This document shows, one piece after another, positions 15,413 through 28,400 of a stretch of 64,000 nucleotides of DNA (within the stretch, counting starts at the first letter, position 1; each line of letters starts with the position of its first letter). Under the pieces are notes generated by a model, which had not been told where the DNA came from, searched no databases, and worked only from the letters and a program-made list of their open reading frames with translations. Made by a program: the position numbers and the translations under genes. The stretch comes from Lysobacterales bacterium (GTDB taxonomy: Bacteria > Pseudomonadota > Gammaproteobacteria > Xanthomonadales > Xanthomonadaceae). The DNA lies in assembly GCA_017302135.1 (NCBI GenBank), contig JAFLDZ010000002.1, positions 496,001-560,000 of the forward strand, written 5' to 3'.

Positions 15413-16417
15413 TCAAGCGCCGATGAAACCGTTGTTTTTGTACCACTGCGCGCAGTCGTGCAGCATCTCCGCCAACGGCGCGGATACGTACCCGAGTTCC
15501 CGTTCCGCTTTCGAGGAATCGAAATAATAGACATGGCCGAAAACCTTCATCCGGTAGGCTTCGACGACCGGCTTTCCCGGCACCAGCGGCGCCAGATTTT
15601 CCTGCAGCAGCGACTTGATGTAGAGCCGCCGGTAAGAGGTTCTGGGAACATCGAACGGCTTGCCCAGCACTTCGGAGATCGTGTCGAGAAACCGCGAATA
15701 GCTGACGTTGTGTCCGCCGAGGATATAGCGCTCGCCGGAACGGCCGCGCTCGATCGCGCTCAGGTGCGCGCGGCCGACATCGGCGGCGCTGCAGAAACTG
15801 CCGCCGCCCGGAGGCACGAAGGGCACCTGGTTGTACTGGGTCGCCAGCACCATGCGCCCCCATTGCATCGTGTGGTCGTAAGCGCCGACGACCTCGGCGA
15901 GGTTGAGGATGACGCCGTGCAGGCCACGCCCGCATGCGTCGACCACGATCCGCTCGGCTTTGGTTTTGGTGATTCCGTACGGACTTTTCGCGCGATAACC
16001 GTCGAGCGGCGTGTTCTCGTCGGCAAGCCGATCCGCGCCGTCGCGCGCGCCGATCGTCGACGTGGTGCTGGTGTAGACCAGACGGGGCACGCCCACGGCG
16101 ATCGCCGCATCCACCACATTCTGCGTGCCGACCACATTCACCGCTTCGAGCGCCGGAAGATCCTTGCGATTGCAGCTTGTATTGCCGGCGGTGTGGATGA
16201 CCGCATCGGCGCCCTCCATGGCCGCGCTCAACGCCTCGCGATCGTGCAGTTCGCCGCGGACGATGCGCACGCCGAACGGTTCGAGATAACTGGTATTGGC
16301 GTTCGGCCGGACCATCGCCGTGACCGAATGCCCCGAAGAGACCAGCGCCGACACCACATTCAGCCCGACGAAGCCATTGGCTCCGGTCATGAAAACCCGC
16401 ATTCCATTCCCCATCAT
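15413..16417 (-). CDS. NAD(P)-dependent epimerase/dehydratase-family (extended SDR) reductase
   Basis: This is a Rossmann-fold extended SDR with the cofactor loop TGANGFVG (residues 11-18 from the 16417 start), a TSTTSTIGA segment for the catalytic Thr/Ser, and YGITK matching the YxxxK dyad. The protein resembles dihydroflavonol-reductase/HpnA/ketoceramide-reductase-like members. The ATG at 16417 overlaps the PKS stop as ATGA, which suggests translational coupling; ATG 16414 and ATG 16402 (MRVFMTG) are in frame, and the last has the better purine-rich leader, so the start is uncertain by five residues. With the oxoamine synthase 43 nt downstream, the natural hypothesis is reduction of the aminoketone to an amino alcohol, as in sphingoid-base formation. 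Sugar-nucleotide modification is a less likely alternative, because no glycosyltransferase is nearby. Confidence 0.9.
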   Translation of the reverse strand: MMGNGMRVFMTGANGFVGLNVVSALVSSGHSVTAMVRPNANTSYLEPFGVRIVRGELHDREALSAAMEGADAVIHTAGNTSCNRKDLPALEAVNVVGTQNVVDAAIAVGVPRLVYTSTTSTIGARDGADRLADENTPLDGYRAKSPYGITKTKAERIVVDACGRGLHGVILNLAEVVGAYDHTMQWGRMVLATQYNQVPFVPPGGGSFCSAADVGRAHLSAIERGRSGERYILGGHNVSYSRFLDTISEVLGKPFDVPRTSYRRLYIKSLLQENLAPLVPGKPVVEAYRMKVFGHVYYFDSSKAERELGYVSAPLAEMLHDCAQWYKNNGFIGA

Positions 16418-19400
16418 TGATTGGTGTTTTCCAATGCTTTCCAGAATCCGTCGCGGCTTTCGCGCTTGGTGCGCATGCTCAGCGCCGAAGGATTCTTGTC
16501 GGGATTGGTCGCCAGGCCTTCCAGCAGAACCACCAACTGTTCGAGCAGCATGCTGATCTGTTCGAATTGCGGCGACGGCGAGCGGTACAGCAGGCTCAAC
16601 TCGACGCCATCCGCATAGACCGACACCACCAGTTCCATCCGCGCCCGCGTCTCTCCGGAGAGGATTTCGGAACCCAGATGCTGGCGCACGTCGCGGGCGA
16701 CCTGGCCCATGCCATGCGAAATCGACTGTTCGAAGGTCTCGAACACGACCACGCTGTCGAACAGATGCCCGGCACCGACCCAACCCTCGATCGTGTCCAC
16801 CGAAGCGCTGGTCTGCGTCTGCTTCTCCAGCATGTCCTGCTGCACGCCACACAACCATTCGCCGATCTTGAGCCGTCCGACGGTGCGGATGCGCAACGGC
16901 AACAGGCTCGGCAACAGACCGCCGCCTTCGGAAGCCGCCTGATTGGCCAGCGATGCGCGGATGGCGCTGAGCACGCCGAACTGCGACGACTTCGCCTTGG
17001 TGTAGCGATTGACCAGGATCGCCCATGCCGCGACGACGATGGTCTGCAAATCCACCTGGTAGCGATGGGTACTCGCCTGCAGCAGCGAGATCAGATCGGC
17101 ATCCAGCTGTTCCGAAACGCTGTGCAGCGGATCGGAAGCGTCCGCCGCTTCGCGCTCGTCCTTGAGAAACACGGGCGCGAGCCGGTGCACCGTACCCTGC
17201 TCATCGGGCAGGGACTCGCGCCAGTAGGCTTGCAGTTGCTGATCGCCGCGTGCATGTCCGTTGCCGTCATCGGCTGAGTCGTCCACGCAAGACGATTGCG
17301 GCAGCATCTCGCCGAGCGTGAACCAGCCGCTGACATCGGCGGTGGCATCGGCGCCGGCCGCCAAGTCGTCTTCGTGCGACGGCAGCGGCGTCTCGGCGTG
17401 CTGCGCAGGCCCATCGTGGCGCAGATGACGATAGTCGCAATCGATGTTCTCGAAAGGCATGCCCGGAAACGACATCCTGCGGCGGCGCGGTCCCTGCGCA
17501 TGCAGCCGGCGCCAGTCGATCGCGCAGCCCCGCACCCACAAACCGGCGAGCTTTTCGACCTGCGCGCCGTGGATCAGCGCTTCGATGAACCCGCGCCCTT
17601 CTTCGCCCGCGAGCAGTTCCGGCAATGGTTCCGCTCCACCGGCGCTGCCGACGAAAATGCCCTGCCCCCGATGCATTCCCTGCGCGAGACAATGTTCGGC
17701 ACGGGCCAGGAATTCCTCGCGCGAATCGGCCACGATCGCCAGGCGATGTTCGAAAGCGACACGCCCGACCTGGCTCGAATAGGCAAGATCGGCGAACGCC
17801 GGCGGCGAAACATCCTCGCGCAACGCAGCGATCACCGCTTCGAGATAAGCGCGCAGGCCGCTGGCGCTGCGCGCGGACAGTACGAACAGCGACGGCGTAC
17901 CGTCTTCGTGCATGCCGGCCGCCGATGCTTCCATCGATGCTTCCATCGATGCATCCGCCGACTCCACGACCACGAACGCGTTGGAACCGCCCATCCCGAA
18001 CGAATTGATGCCGGCGACACGGGTGCCACGCTGGTTCGCCGGCCAATCGCAGGCTTCGGTCGGGAACACGAACGGGGATTGCGCAACGTCGAAACTGCGA
18101 TTCACCGTACGCAGTTTCGTGCACGGCGAGAGCCGCCCGTGCTTCATGCTCAACAGCACTTTGATCAACGAGCCGACGCCCGATGCGGCTTCCATGTGGC
18201 CGAGGTTGGCCTTGGTGCCGATCGCGCAGAAACCGGTGGACTCGCTGCTGCGACGCAATGCGTTGGCCATCGCCTTCAATTCGATCGGATCGCCCAGTCC
18301 GGTACCGGTGCCGTGACTCTCGATATAGCCGATGTCCTCGACCGCGAGTCCAGCGCCTTCGATCGCACGCGCGACCGTATCTTCCATCACCCGGATATTG
18401 GGCAGGTACTGACCCGCGCCGGTGCCGGAGTGGGTGATGGTCGAATTGCGCAGGATGCCGTAGATCTGGTCGCCGTCCTCGATCGCCCGATGCAGGCGTT
18501 TGAGCACGACGATACCCGCACCCTCGCCCGGCACCAGGCCGTTCGCGGCATCGTCGAACGCGCGCTCTTCCCCGTCCGGCGAGAGGACTTTCATGTCGTG
18601 CAGCATCTGGTACTTGCTTTGATGCAGGCTCAGATTGACGCCGCCAGCGAGCGCGATCTCGCATTCTCCCGCAAGGATCGACTGGCGCGCGACGTGTACC
18701 GCGCTCAGCGACGAAGAGCAGGCCGTGGCGAGCGTGAGGCTCGGGCCGCGGAAGTTGAGCAGGTATGAAATCCGGTTGGCGAGTTCGCTGGCCACGGAAC
18801 CGGGGCCGATGTATTCGCCGTTGTGCGCCTGCAGTTCCGACATGATCCAGGTGAAATCTTCGTTCATGGTGCCGACGAAGACGCCCACCGGATCCTGCGC
18901 CATGCCTTCGGCGGTGTAGGCGGCATCTTCCAGCGCGCGCCATGCGGTGCGCAGCAGGACGCGCAGTTGCGGATCCGACTTCATCGCCTCGTGCCGGGTC
19001 ATCCGGAACAGCTCGGGGTCGAATTGCTCGATCCCGCCCACGAAGCCGCCGCGGCCACGGATGCCGGTACGGCTGCGCGCCTGTGCGGCATTGGACAGCT
19101 TCGAGGCGAAGCCGCGTTGTTCGGGAATCTCGACCAGACAGTCCTGACCCGCCTGCAGATTGCGCCAGAACTCGGTCAAATCGGATGCGGAAGGAAACTC
19201 GCCGGCGATGCCGATGATGGCGACCGCATCATGGCCTGCGTTCGCTTGCGAACGCGATACGGCGCTTGGCGACGCTTCAGGACTGCGGTTCTTGCGCGAT
19301 ACCGGCAGACGCGGGCCGGATACCGCGCTCGCATCGATCGTCGATGGCATGCGTGGAGATGCCAGTGCGGAGGATGGAGACGCCGACTGCACCGCACGCT

Positions 19401-22400
19401 CGACCACCACGCGCGAATCGATCGCGCGCGGATCGACGCCGAGACTTTCGCGCAGCGCATCGATGTGATGACGGATGAGGTACTGCGCGAGTCGTGCCGG
19501 CGTATCGAATTCGAACAGCGCCGTTTTCGGCAGGGTGTCGAACGTCTTGCGCAATGCGTCGTGCAATTCCAGCAGCAATACCGACTCCATGCCGAACTGC
19601 TCGAACGTCAGATGCGAATTGATGTCCGTCGCGGTGGTCTTGATGATCTGCGACAGCCGCTCCTTCACATACTGTTCGGTCCGAAGCTGCAGGGCATCCA
19701 TCGGTACGACGGGCGAAGCGCCAGCGCTCGAGACCGATCCAGGCAGCAACGATGCGCGTGCCGTGGTGGAAGCCGGCGGCAGCATTGCCGGCGCGGAAGC
19801 GGCCGGTACGGAGGCGGCCGGTACGGAGGCGGCCGGCACGGAGGCGGCCGGCACGGAGGCGGCCGGTGCGAAGATCGCCGCGCGAGGAGTCGCCGAAGCC
19901 ACCGGCTTCATCGCCGCTGGTTTCGCGTGCGCTTCATGCGCTGTCCCCGGAAGACGCAACACCTTGGCGATGCGCTCCGGATCGCCGGCAGCCACGAACA
20001 CCTGGGCGCGATCGGTCGAGCGCAGCGCATCGAGCACCTGCAAGCCCTCCTCGGCGCTGAGCGGCTGCATCCCGGAGAAACCGAACACGGACGCATCGCC
20101 ACCGGCGATTTCCATGCCCCCGCTGGCCCACAGCGGCCAGTTGATGGACATGGTCCGGCCATGGCGACGTCCAGCGCGACGCTGGGTCTCGCGCCACAGT
20201 GCATAGCTGTCCATGAAGCGATTGCCGACCGCGTAGGCGCCGGCGCCCAGATCGCCGATCAGCGCCGACACCGACGAGAACGCGACCATGAAATCCAGCG
20301 GCAGTGCGGCCGTGGCTCGATCCAGGGCGATCAGGCCTTCCAGCTTGGGCGAAAGCATCGCATCGAAAGCGCGATCGTCGATCCGGGTCAGTGGATCGTC
20401 GCCAGCGACACCCGCGCAGTGGACGATGCCGTGCAGTGCGCCATAGTGCTGCAGGGCGGCCTCGATCAATGCAGCCGTGTCGGCGGCATCGGAGATCTCG
20501 GCGCTGAAATAACGCACCTGCGCACCCTGCGCCACGATGGCGTCGATCTCGCGCTGCTGGTCCGCGCTCGGTTGCGCCGAGCGACCGGTCAGGATCAAGC
20601 GCGCGCGGCAGCGCATCGCGAAGTCGCGGGCGACGAGCAGTCCCAGTTTCCCGAGTCCGCCGGTGATCAGATAAACGCCTTCATCGCGCAGCGGCAGATG
20701 CTCGGCGGTCTCCCCGGTGCGCAGCGCTTCGATGCTGCTGGTCTGCAATACCCGCTGCAAACGACGGCTTCCGCGATAGGCGATTTCCCGACCGCTGCCA
20801 CCCTCGGCCGACAGCTCGGCGAGTGCGGCCTCGGCCCATGCGCGCGGCGAATCCAGATCGCACTGCACGGTCATCAGCTCGAAACGATGGTTCACGGTCA
20901 GCAGCGAACGCGCGTATCCGACGATCGCGTCGTGTTGCGGCTGGATCCCGGCAGCGCTGGCCGGATAGAGATAGGCGCAGCGCGAGGCGTGTCCGGGGCG
21001 GATCTTTTCCAGCGCCACGAACAGATGACGCATCGACTGGATGCCGTGACGCAGCGCCTGCGATGGCAGGCTTTCGGAAAACGCTTCGTTGGGTTCTCCG
21101 CAGGCGCAGGCCGCGCTGACGCCGAACGCGTGGACGATCCGGGCCGGCAATGTCCCTTGCGCATCCAGTGCGGAAAACAGCTGCGTCCAATCGTCCGGAC
21201 GCATCGGGTCGAGACGGTAGTGCGACCGGTCGAGCGCAGCGAAGCTTTCGCCGCTGTGGACGACGACCGTCCGCGTTTCGCCTGCCATGGCGACGACCGC
21301 ATCGGCAAGATCCGCCGCATCGGTGAGGATCAGTGTCGTCGGCGTGACCGACGCCGATGCTGCGCGCTGCCCTTCGCCGTCATGGGCAGAGGCCGGCGCG
21401 AGCGCCGTCTCCCGCCATGCATAGTCGTAATACTGCAGCGTACGCGTCTCCGCCCGTTCCGGCTTGACCAGCGGCCTCGCCGAAAAACCCTGCAATTTGA
21501 CCAGTACGCGACCATCGGTATCGGTCACGACGATGTCGTACTTGCGCATGCCGCCAGCGTCCGCCGGCATTCCGGACAGCGCACGCGCGGTTTCGGTGAC
21601 GTAGGCGTAGCACTCTTCGGTCAAGGGGTGACGGTATTCCAGCAGGTCCAGCGCGAACGGCACGTGCGGCACCCGGGCATCCGCCTCGTCGTCCGCAAGC
21701 GCGAAGCCGCTGCGCAACGCTGCATCCAGCAGCGAGGGATGCAGACCGAACGCGGCGCGCCCCGCGCGCAGGGACACCGGCAGCGACAGCCGACACAGCG
21801 CGCCTTCCGACGTGCGGTAGCGTTCGCGGGTGACGCGGAAACTTTCGCCGAACGCGAAACCCATCCTCCGGAAGCCGGCATAGATGCTGGCATGGTCCGG
21901 ATCGAGCAGATGGCCATCGGCGCGGATGGCTTCGATATCGAGCCATTCGTCGACGATCTGCGCATCGCGGTGGCGCACACGCAATTCGCCTTCGGCACAG
22001 ACGGCGCGATCGGTACCGCGTGCGATCTCGAATTCCAGGCCATCGTCGACCTGGGCCACTTGCAGCACCAGACTCTCGGGGCCGTCGACGATCTCGAACG
22101 GCTGGATCCACATCAGGTTGCGGATCTCGGACATGACCCATTCTTCGCCGACCGCGTCATCGCCCGCAGCGCGGGCCATTTCCAGGTAAGCGACGCCCGG
22201 CAGGATCATCCTGCCCGGTACGCCCGGCTGCGCGTCGGACAACGCCAGATCGCCGCGTCCCGGATCGGTGTGCACGATGTGATCGCGCAGATAGAACTCG
22301 CGACCCGTGAATCGCTTGTCGTAGCGTTGCTGCGACAGCGTCGAAGCGTTGCGGTCGAGCATGGGATGCAGCGCAGCCTGCCCGTCGTCGGCTGCACGCT

Positions 22401-25400
22401 CTTCCACCCAGTAACGCTGGGTCAGGAAAGGCATGGTCGGGAACGGCATGCGGCGCGGCGCGGTGCCCGCGAACAGCGCGTCGCGGTAGCGGGCCCAATC
22501 GAGATCGAGCAGCGATACCCACGCGCGGGCGAGCTGTCCCCAGCGTCCACCCTGCAGCATCGAGCGGATCAGGACGTCCTTCTCGGCATCGTCGATCACC
22601 GCTTCGAGCTTTTCGTTGTGCTTGCGGGCGCTGCCGCGATGCAGGTTCGCAGCGATGCCGCTGTCGCGATACTGCGCCAGGGCCTCGATCAGTTCGTCGA
22701 GACTGCCGGCGACCACCGCGAGCCGCTCTTCCATGGCTTCGCGTCCCACCTGGGAGGCGTAGGCCAGCGAGCGCAGATCGAATCCTGTCGAAGCGCCCTG
22801 CGCAGCCTGCGCGCGCAGGAAGTCGAGCACGCGATCGACATAGAGGTCCAGTCGTTCCTCGACATCGGCCGACAGCACGAACAGCACCGGCGCCTGCTTC
22901 GTCGCCGGCACGGACTTCGCAACCGGCAGCGCGAATTCCTCGATCAGCAGATGCGCATTGGCGCCACCGGCGCCGAACGAGCTGATGCCGGCACGACGCA
23001 GGCCGCGCGGGCGGATACCCTCCGCGCCGTCGGCCACCTGCCACTCTTCCAGTTCCTGCACGACGCGGAACGGCGTGCGCGTGAAATCGATATTCGGATT
23101 GAGCACCGACGAATGCAGCGACGGTGCGATCCGCGCATGACGCATCTGCAGCAGGATCTTGCTCAGACCGGCGATGCCGGCCGCCGATTCCAGGTGGCCG
23201 ATATTGGCCTTGACCGAACCGATCCGGCAGCTTTGCGGAGGCACCGCAGCGCTGCTGCGGCCCTGCGCCGTCTGCGCGAGATCGAAGGCCTTGGTCAGCC
23301 CGGCGATCTCGATCGGATCGCCCAGCGAGGTGCCCGTCCCATGCGCTTCGATGTAGTCGATCGAGCGTGGATCCCATCCGGCCTGGCGCAGCGCGCTGCC
23401 GATCACATTGGTCTGCGCGATCTGGTTCGGCACCGTGTAACCGTTGGTTTTGCCGCCATGATTCAACGCCGAGGCTTTGATCACGCCGTGGATGTGGTCG
23501 CCGTCTTCGATCGCCCGGCTCAGCGATTTGAGCAGGACCGCGCCCACGCCTTCGCCCGGCACATAACCGTCGCCGCCGGCGCCGAACGCGCGGCAGCGGC
23601 CATCGGTGGACAGATACTGGCCGCCCGAAAGCAACTGGTACTTGTTCGGGTGCAGGATCAGATTGACGCCGCCGGCGATCGCCAGCTCGCAGTCGCCGTT
23701 GTGGATCGCCTGGCACGACAGATGGATCGCGGTGAGCGACGAGGAACACATGGTGTCCAACGCCAGGCTCGGTCCGCTCAGATTCATGAAATACGAAACG
23801 CGGTTGGCGATCGACGAGAACGGCGGGCATGGCCTGCCGTATTTCATCTGTTCGTCGCTGACATCCATCAGGGCGTAGTTGCCCCACATCACACCGACGA
23901 ACACGCCGACCGGACTGTGTTTCAGAGATTGCCGCGTATAGCAGGCGTCTTCGACGCATTCCCAGGCGGTCTGCAGGAACAGGCGCTCCTGCGGATCGAG
24001 GATTTCGGCCTCGCGCGCGGTGATGTTGAAGAAACGCGCATCGAACTGGTCGACGTCGTCGATGAAGCCGCCCCACTTGCTGTACACCGTGCCCTTGTTG
24101 TTGCGGTCGGGATGGTACTGCGTGCGGTAGTCCCAGCGTTCAAGCGGGATTTCGCTGATGCAGTCGCGCCCGGCGCTGATGTTGCGCCAGAACTCGTCGA
24201 GATTCCGCGCCCCGGGGTAGCGTCCGCTGACGCCGATGATCGCGATGTCCTCGCGCGCATTCGCACCGGAACGGCCGCGTCCGGCGAAGCGGCCGCCCGC
24301 GCGGGAACGCGATACGGACGCGGACCTCGCGGTTGGCGCCATGTCCGTATTGCGGTCGAATGCATCGACGACCGCGGCATCGCTGGCGCGAACGTCGGAT
24401 TCCCGGCGTCCTTCGCGCCAGCGCAGCGTTTCCGCCCATGCGTACAGGTTGTCGAAAGGATACGGGCCCGATCCGGAGATGCCATCGAAGTCGCTCTGCA
24501 GCGCATGCACGACACGCGCGGTATTGAGCGCGTCGAAAGGCCATTGCGCGAGCGGCATCGACACATCGCATGCGGCCGATTCGGCGCCCAATATGTGCTT
24601 CAGCCGTGCGCAGAGCGCGTCGGCGGAGACCGTCGCGCCAGCGTCGAAGCCCGTCGCGATGAGGTCGATTGCTTTGGCTACAGCAGCACCCGGAACCGGA
24701 GCCGGATCCGTCGCAACGCGGGGTTGCAGCGATGCGATCTGCGCCGCGTGATTGTCGACGAAGTATTCGGAGACGCCGTGCAGGTCCTGGTATTCGAAGA
24801 ACAGCGTTTTCGGCACGTCGCCGAAGTGGCTGTCCAGGCGCTCGTTGAGCGCGACGATCATCACCGAGTCGATGCCGTAGTTTTCGAGCGCCGCTCTGGG
24901 ATCGATCTCGGAAGTCGGCAGCTTGGTGACTTCGGCGACCAGCGCCACCAGATGCTGGACCATGATCGTCTGCAGCGCGGCGGTACCGTGCGCGACGGGC
25001 TCTACGGCCACGTTCTGCGCAGCGATGGCCGTCCCGGCACGCATGTCGTTCGGTACGACCTGCGCGGGAATCTGCGCTTCGATCGTCATCGACGGCATCG
25101 CAGCCGTTGGCGCGAGCCGGTCACGGACCGTATCGGCATGGTTTTCCGCCAGATATTCGGCGATGCCGATCAGTTCCTGGTATTCGAAGAACAGTGTTTT
25201 CGGCACATCGCCGAAGGTGAGCGCCAGTTGTTCGTTGAGCGCGACGATCATCACCGAATCGATGCCGTAATTTTCCAACGGCGCCTTCGGGTCGATCTGA
25301 TCGATCGGCAGCTTGGTCACGCCGGACAGCAGCTCCGAGAGATAGCCGCTGGCTGCGGACTGCAGCGCTTCGGCGTTCATCGGCGCGGCGGATTGTCGCG

Positions 25401-28400
25401 CCACTGCGGGAGCGGCGCGCATCGCGACGGCCTGCGCAGGTGCGGCCTGCGCGGTGCGCGCATCGGCGCCGGCAGCGCGCTTGGCGGCAAAGGCCAACTG
25501 CGGTGCCGACTGGATCGTCAGCTGTTCGATGCGCAGCAGTACGCGTCCCTCCATGTCGTAGAGGGCGAGGTCGAAATGCCGCTGGGTCGGATCGGCGCCG
25601 GCCGGCAACTCGCGCGCGCGGCGCGCATGGGCGTAGCAGTTCGCGCCGATCGGCGCCAACAGTTCGATCCGGCGCATCCGCACCGGGACGCGGATACCGT
25701 CGGCATCGCGCCCCAGTCCGCCGATGCCCAGACTGGTGCGGATCGCAGCGTCCAGCAGCGCCGGATGCAGCACGAATGCGTCGGCGTCCACATCGGCGAT
25801 CGGCGACAAGCGGAGCAGGCCGATCGCTTCGTCGTCGTTGTAATGCAAGGCGTCGAAGACCTGGAAGCTGCTTCCGAACGCAAAGCCCATCGCCGCGAAC
25901 GCCGCGTCTATCGCCGGGCGATCGACTGCGGCGCAGCGGCCGAGAATCGCCCGCACGTCGACGCGCGCGGCGCTGTCGCCGGTCGCGACGCCGCCGACAG
26001 CGGAAGCCGGATCGTCCAGCACGATGGTGCCGTGCGAATAAGACCTGCGTTCGCCATCGTCCAACGCGTCGTAGATCTCGAAATACGCGCCATCGCGTTC
26101 GGGCATCAGCCCGATCCGCACCGGCACCGGCGCATCGTTGACCAGGACAGGCTTGAGCCAACGCACATCTTCGAGCGCGACGACGCGTCGCGCGGGATCG
26201 GCGAGGCGTCCGGCCTGGATCGCCAACTCGAGATAGGCAACGCCCGGAAGGATCCGGTTGTCGCCGAGGCGGTGATCGCGGAGAAAGAATTCCTCCGGGC
26301 GAAACGACTTGCTGAAAGCCTGTTCGTCCAGCGTCGACACGTTGGCGTCGATCAGGGGATGCAGCGCCGCGACCGATTCGATCCGGGTCGGCGCCGTCAC
26401 CCAGTAACGCTGACGCTGGAACGGATAGCCGGGAAGCGAAACGCGTCGGCGCGAGACGGCGCCGGTCGCCGAAACATGCATGCGCAGCCATTCGACCGCA
26501 CCGCCGTCCACCCAGTATCGCGCCAGCGGGGAAAGCTCGCGTCGGGTCAACCAGCCCGGCACCTGCGCAGCGGATTCTTCCAGCCGCGCGGCGATGGCCG
26601 GGTCGCGTCTGGCGCTGTCGCGATGGCCGGACCATGCCGCACCGCCCAATTCACCGCGTTCTGCGAACGCACGCAGGGCCGCGATCAGGGTGTTCGCATC
26701 GCTGGCGACGAAGGCGACCCGGATTTCCATGGCGACCCGGCCGATCTGCAGCGTGTAAGCGACATCCTGCAGCGACAGTTCCGGACGCATCTCGATGTGA
26801 CGCGCGAGTTGGCCCGCCATCGTCTTCAGTGCGGCGTCCTTGCGGGCCGACAGCACGAACAGCTGCGGCATCGACGCTGTCGGGCGGTTATTGCCGATGT
26901 CGTCGTCGAGGCGGAGATCGTCGATGTATTCCTCGACGATCAGATGTCCGTTGCTGCCGCCGGCGCCGAACGAACTGATCCCCGCAAGACGCGGCACTTC
27001 GACCCGCACGCCGTTGCGATCGATGGTCGGGCGCTTCCACGGCTCGAGCCCGCGCTGGATATGGAACGGGCTGTGGGCGAAATCGATGTAGGGATTGACG
27101 ACCTCGGAATGGATCGATGGCGCCAGCATCCGGTGCTGCATCTGCAGCAGCACTTTGCTCAGTCCGGCGATGCCGGCCGCCGCTTCGAGATGGCCGAGAT
27201 TGGATTTGGCCGAACCGATCGCGCAGTACTGGTAGTCCTGCTGCGCGAACGCCTTCGTGAGGCCGGCGATCTCGATCGGATCGCCCAGGCTGGTGCCGGT
27301 GCCATGCGCTTCGAGATAGCTGAGATGACGCGGATCGACGCCCGCGACTTCCAGCGCTTCCTGCACCAGCGCCGCCTGGCGCTTGGGATTGGGCACGGTG
27401 AAGCCGGACGTCTTGCCGCCATGGTTGATCGAGGTGCCGCGGATGATGCCGTAGATGTGGTCGCCGTCCTGACGCGCCTTCGACAGCGGTTTGAGCAGCA
27501 CCGCGCCGACGCCTTCGCCGGGCACATAACCGTCGCCGCCTTCGCCGAACGCGCGACAGCGGCCATCGGTGGACAGGAAGTGCATGTCCGACAGCAGATT
27601 GTATTTGTTCGGGTGCAACGACAGATTGACCGCACCGGCGATCGCCGCACCGATCTCGCCGCGACGGATCGCCTGGCAGGCCAGATGGATCGCGGTGATC
27701 GACGACGAGCACGCGGTATCGATCGCGATGCTCGGGCCGGAGAAATTGAAGTAATGCGATACGCGGTTGGCCGTGGCCCAGTAGAAGGCGTGCGGCGTGG
27801 TCCAGGTGTCCTGTCGACCGTCGACGCCATGCAACTGGTAATCGCCCCACATCACACCGACGTAGATACCGACCGGATTCTCGCGCACGCCCTGCGGCTC
27901 GACCAGCGTCTCCGGCGTGTAGCCGGCATCCTCGATCGTCAGCGCGGCGATTTCGAGGAACAGTCGCTCGTTGGGATCCATGCTCTCCGCTTCTTTCGGA
28001 GAGATGTTGAAGAACTGCGGGTCGAAACGGTCGACATCGCGAAGGAAACCGCCCCACTTGCTGTAACTGCGCGCCTGTGCGGCAGGACCGGGCTGGAAAC
28101 GGAAACGCGAAGCGATATCGCCGCGTTCCTGCGGCACTTCTTCGACGCAGTCGCGGCCGATCTTGAGGTTGTCCCAAAAGGCTTCGAGATTCTCGGCCAT
28201 CGGATAGCGGCCGGCGATGCCGACGATGGCGACATCTTCCTCGTGCGGCACATATCCACCGGCGCCGACAGCGCGGGCGCTCGCGGCCGGACGGATCGCA
28301 TAGCTCGCCGCCCGCGACTGCAGCTCTTTCGACGACGATTCTTTCGACGGCAGTACCGCTGCTTGAGCGTGGCTGGCGACGGGCGCCGGCTGGCGATTGG

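Noticed and set aside
15370..15534. 55-residue N-terminal extension of the oxoamine synthase
   Set aside because: Lies in the gap to and inside the SDR gene, Arg/Thr-rich, no homology to the family; ATG 15369 gives the standard N-terminus.
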